A DNA stretch of 64,000 nucleotides from Candidatus Accumulibacter iunctus. Its GTDB lineage: Bacteria; Pseudomonadota; Gammaproteobacteria; Burkholderiales; Rhodocyclaceae. Below the pieces are notes generated by a model that searched no databases, was not told where the DNA came from, and saw only the letters and a list, made by a program, of their open reading frames with translations. Positions within the stretch are counted from its first letter, which is position 1. Each line of letters opens with the position of its first letter. Positions 63,265 to 64,000 of this stretch are shown here, in pieces. Location of the stretch: contig DDUX01000140.1 of NCBI GenBank assembly GCA_002345025.1, positions 39,739 to 103,738 on the forward strand. Direction: 5' to 3'. Both the position numbers and the translations under genes were made by a program.

Positions 63265-64000
63265 CCGTTCCCCTGCCACACCACCCGGCATGCGGGTCCG
63301 CACCGGGCGGTTCGAGTAGTTGGGTCATGAGAGTCGTGGCACGCCGAGTCGGTCGAAGTAGGCGATCGGCATCACACGATTCAGCGCGAAGCGGCTGTTA
63401 CGCCACCAGCGACGGCTGTTTGCGGCGATCCGCTGGGCATCCTGCTCAGAGGCACCCAACGCCAGCAATTCCCGATACATCGTCGTACCCCGACGCCAGT
63501 GCTTGAGTTGCAGAGCACGCAACCGGTGACGCAACCACTCATCGAGTTCGCGAAACACTGTCGGCGTCTGCGCAAGCTGAAAGTACCCCTTCCAGCCCGG
63601 CATGTAAGTCCGGAGCCGTTCCACCACCTCGGGCAGGCTGCGCCCGCCCGAGCGACGCGTCAGTTGTCGGAGGCGTTGCTTGTAGGTGTCCAAAACCTTT
63701 CTGGCCACGGCGCATTTGATCCGGTCGCCCGCACTGCGCCACAATTCGTAGCCCAGAAACTTGCGACCGATCGCCGGCGCAACCGCCGTCTTGGTTTCAT
63801 TCACCTTCAGATGGAGTCGGTCATAGAGTCGGCGCAGTCCATCGAGAACCCGCTCACCCGCCTGACGACTGCGCACATACACATTGCAGTCGTCAGCGTA
63901 GCGAACGAAACGATGGCCACGCGTTTCCAAGGCCCGATCCACCTCGTCAAGCAGCACGTTAGCCAGCAGCGGCGACAGCACGCCACGTACACAAAAGATA
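63243..64000 (-). mobile_element. Group II intron, 3' portion (class C-like), antisense to the deacetylase gene
   Basis: The minus strand carries a maturase gene (63325 to edge), then after its stop a domain V-like stem loop (roughly 63278-63313: GAACCGCCCGGTGCGG ... GGGTGGTGTGG) with a CGC-type triad, then a domain VI hairpin (63245-63273) whose arms GGGG..CGGTCAG and CTGGCCG..CCCC pair fully with an AA bulge. Its 3' end lies near 63243 inside the end of the ArnD-like coding region. The 5' half is outside the window. Confidence 0.7.
63325..64000 (-). CDS. ltrA: Group II intron reverse transcriptase/maturase, C-terminal part
   Basis: About 225 residues visible, running off the right edge. 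The RT fingers/palm has RGVLSPLLANVLLDEVDR and the catalytic YADD box (RFVRYADDCNVY), then LKVNETKTAV and GRKFLGYELW. The maturase domain follows (GWKGYFQLAQTP, RRGTTMYREL, RRWWRNSRFALN, ending FDRLGVPRLS). The motif before LSPLLAN reads IFCVRG, not the common TPQGG; the edge leaves this open. Confidence 0.9.
   Translation of the reverse strand, partial: IFCVRGVLSPLLANVLLDEVDRALETRGHRFVRYADDCNVYVRSRQAGERVLDGLRRLYDRLHLKVNETKTAVAPAIGRKFLGYELWRSAGDRIKCAVARKVLDTYKQRLRQLTRRSGGRSLPEVVERLRTYMPGWKGYFQLAQTPTVFRELDEWLRHRLRALQLKHWRRGTTMYRELLALGASEQDAQRIAANSRRWWRNSRFALNRVMPIAYFDRLGVPRLS

Noticed and set aside
63325..64000. Reverse transcriptase at the right edge as a diversity-generating-retroelement RT for the FGE-like protein
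   Set aside because: The maturase domain (RRGTTMYREL, FDRLGVPRLS) and domain V/VI folds show it is a group II intron protein; it is also 44 kb away.

Overview
The window looks like a high-GC betaproteobacterial chromosome. The gene families point to the Rhodocyclales and resemble what is known of 'Candidatus Accumulibacter'-type organisms: a phasin next to a PHB depolymerase, DUF3579, YbiB, Coq10/RatA-like, YkgJ, HslVU and an independent phosphoglycerate mutase. This placement is inferred from gene content; no 16S or marker search could be run. Most of the window is ordinary, densely packed housekeeping DNA.

Layout: 1-3.5 kb, hslU (cut by the left edge), hslV, a double-STAS protein and a secreted TPR protein. 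3.7-8.0 kb, a MacAB/Lol-like exporter (adaptor, ATPase, two permeases). 8.4-17.7 kb, a CBS protein, an ArsC-like protein, glnS, a Coq10-like protein, a YejM-like sulfatase, a TDT anion transporter, an overlapping CDF/GNAT/dtd cluster and a YkgJ protein. 17.7-21.6 kb, a patchier region with recombinase-like remnants, a formylglycine-enzyme-fold protein and a CPA1 antiporter, ending at tRNA-Glu. 21.6-30.5 kb, tRNA-Glu, tRNA-Ala, gltX, a gamma-glutamyltransferase, phasin plus PHB depolymerase, an L,D-transpeptidase, ybiB, DUF3579 and tRNA-Val. 30.8-35.2 kb, an alpha-E/ATP-grasp pair and an RhlE-type helicase.

35.4-43.6 kb holds lapA-like, mtgA, aroE, tonB-like, an RNase II family gene, a YqiA-like esterase, uppP, a YkgJ protein, a frameshifted IclR regulator and tpx. 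43.7-51.7 kb has a type II P-type ATPase, an unknown membrane-anchored protein, and the glycolytic genes gpmI, tpiA and pgk with clear hairpins between them. 51.9-57.9 kb carries the least ordinary operon: a NodU/CmcH carbamoyltransferase, an exo/endonuclease-fold enzyme with two CBM21-like N-terminal domains, and a PLD-family protein, followed upstream by an LpxL-like acyltransferase. 58-63.3 kb has hom, two alanine-type aminotransferases, a Mth938-domain protein and an ArnD-like deacetylase. The 3' end of that last gene is overlapped by an antisense group II intron whose maturase runs off the right edge.

Two 124-bp copies of an interspersed hairpin repeat lie in the same orientation directly upstream of the start codons of the lapA-like gene and the P-type ATPase gene. 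The best candidates for something undescribed are the carbamoyltransferase/CBM21-nuclease/PLD operon and these start-codon-proximal repeats.
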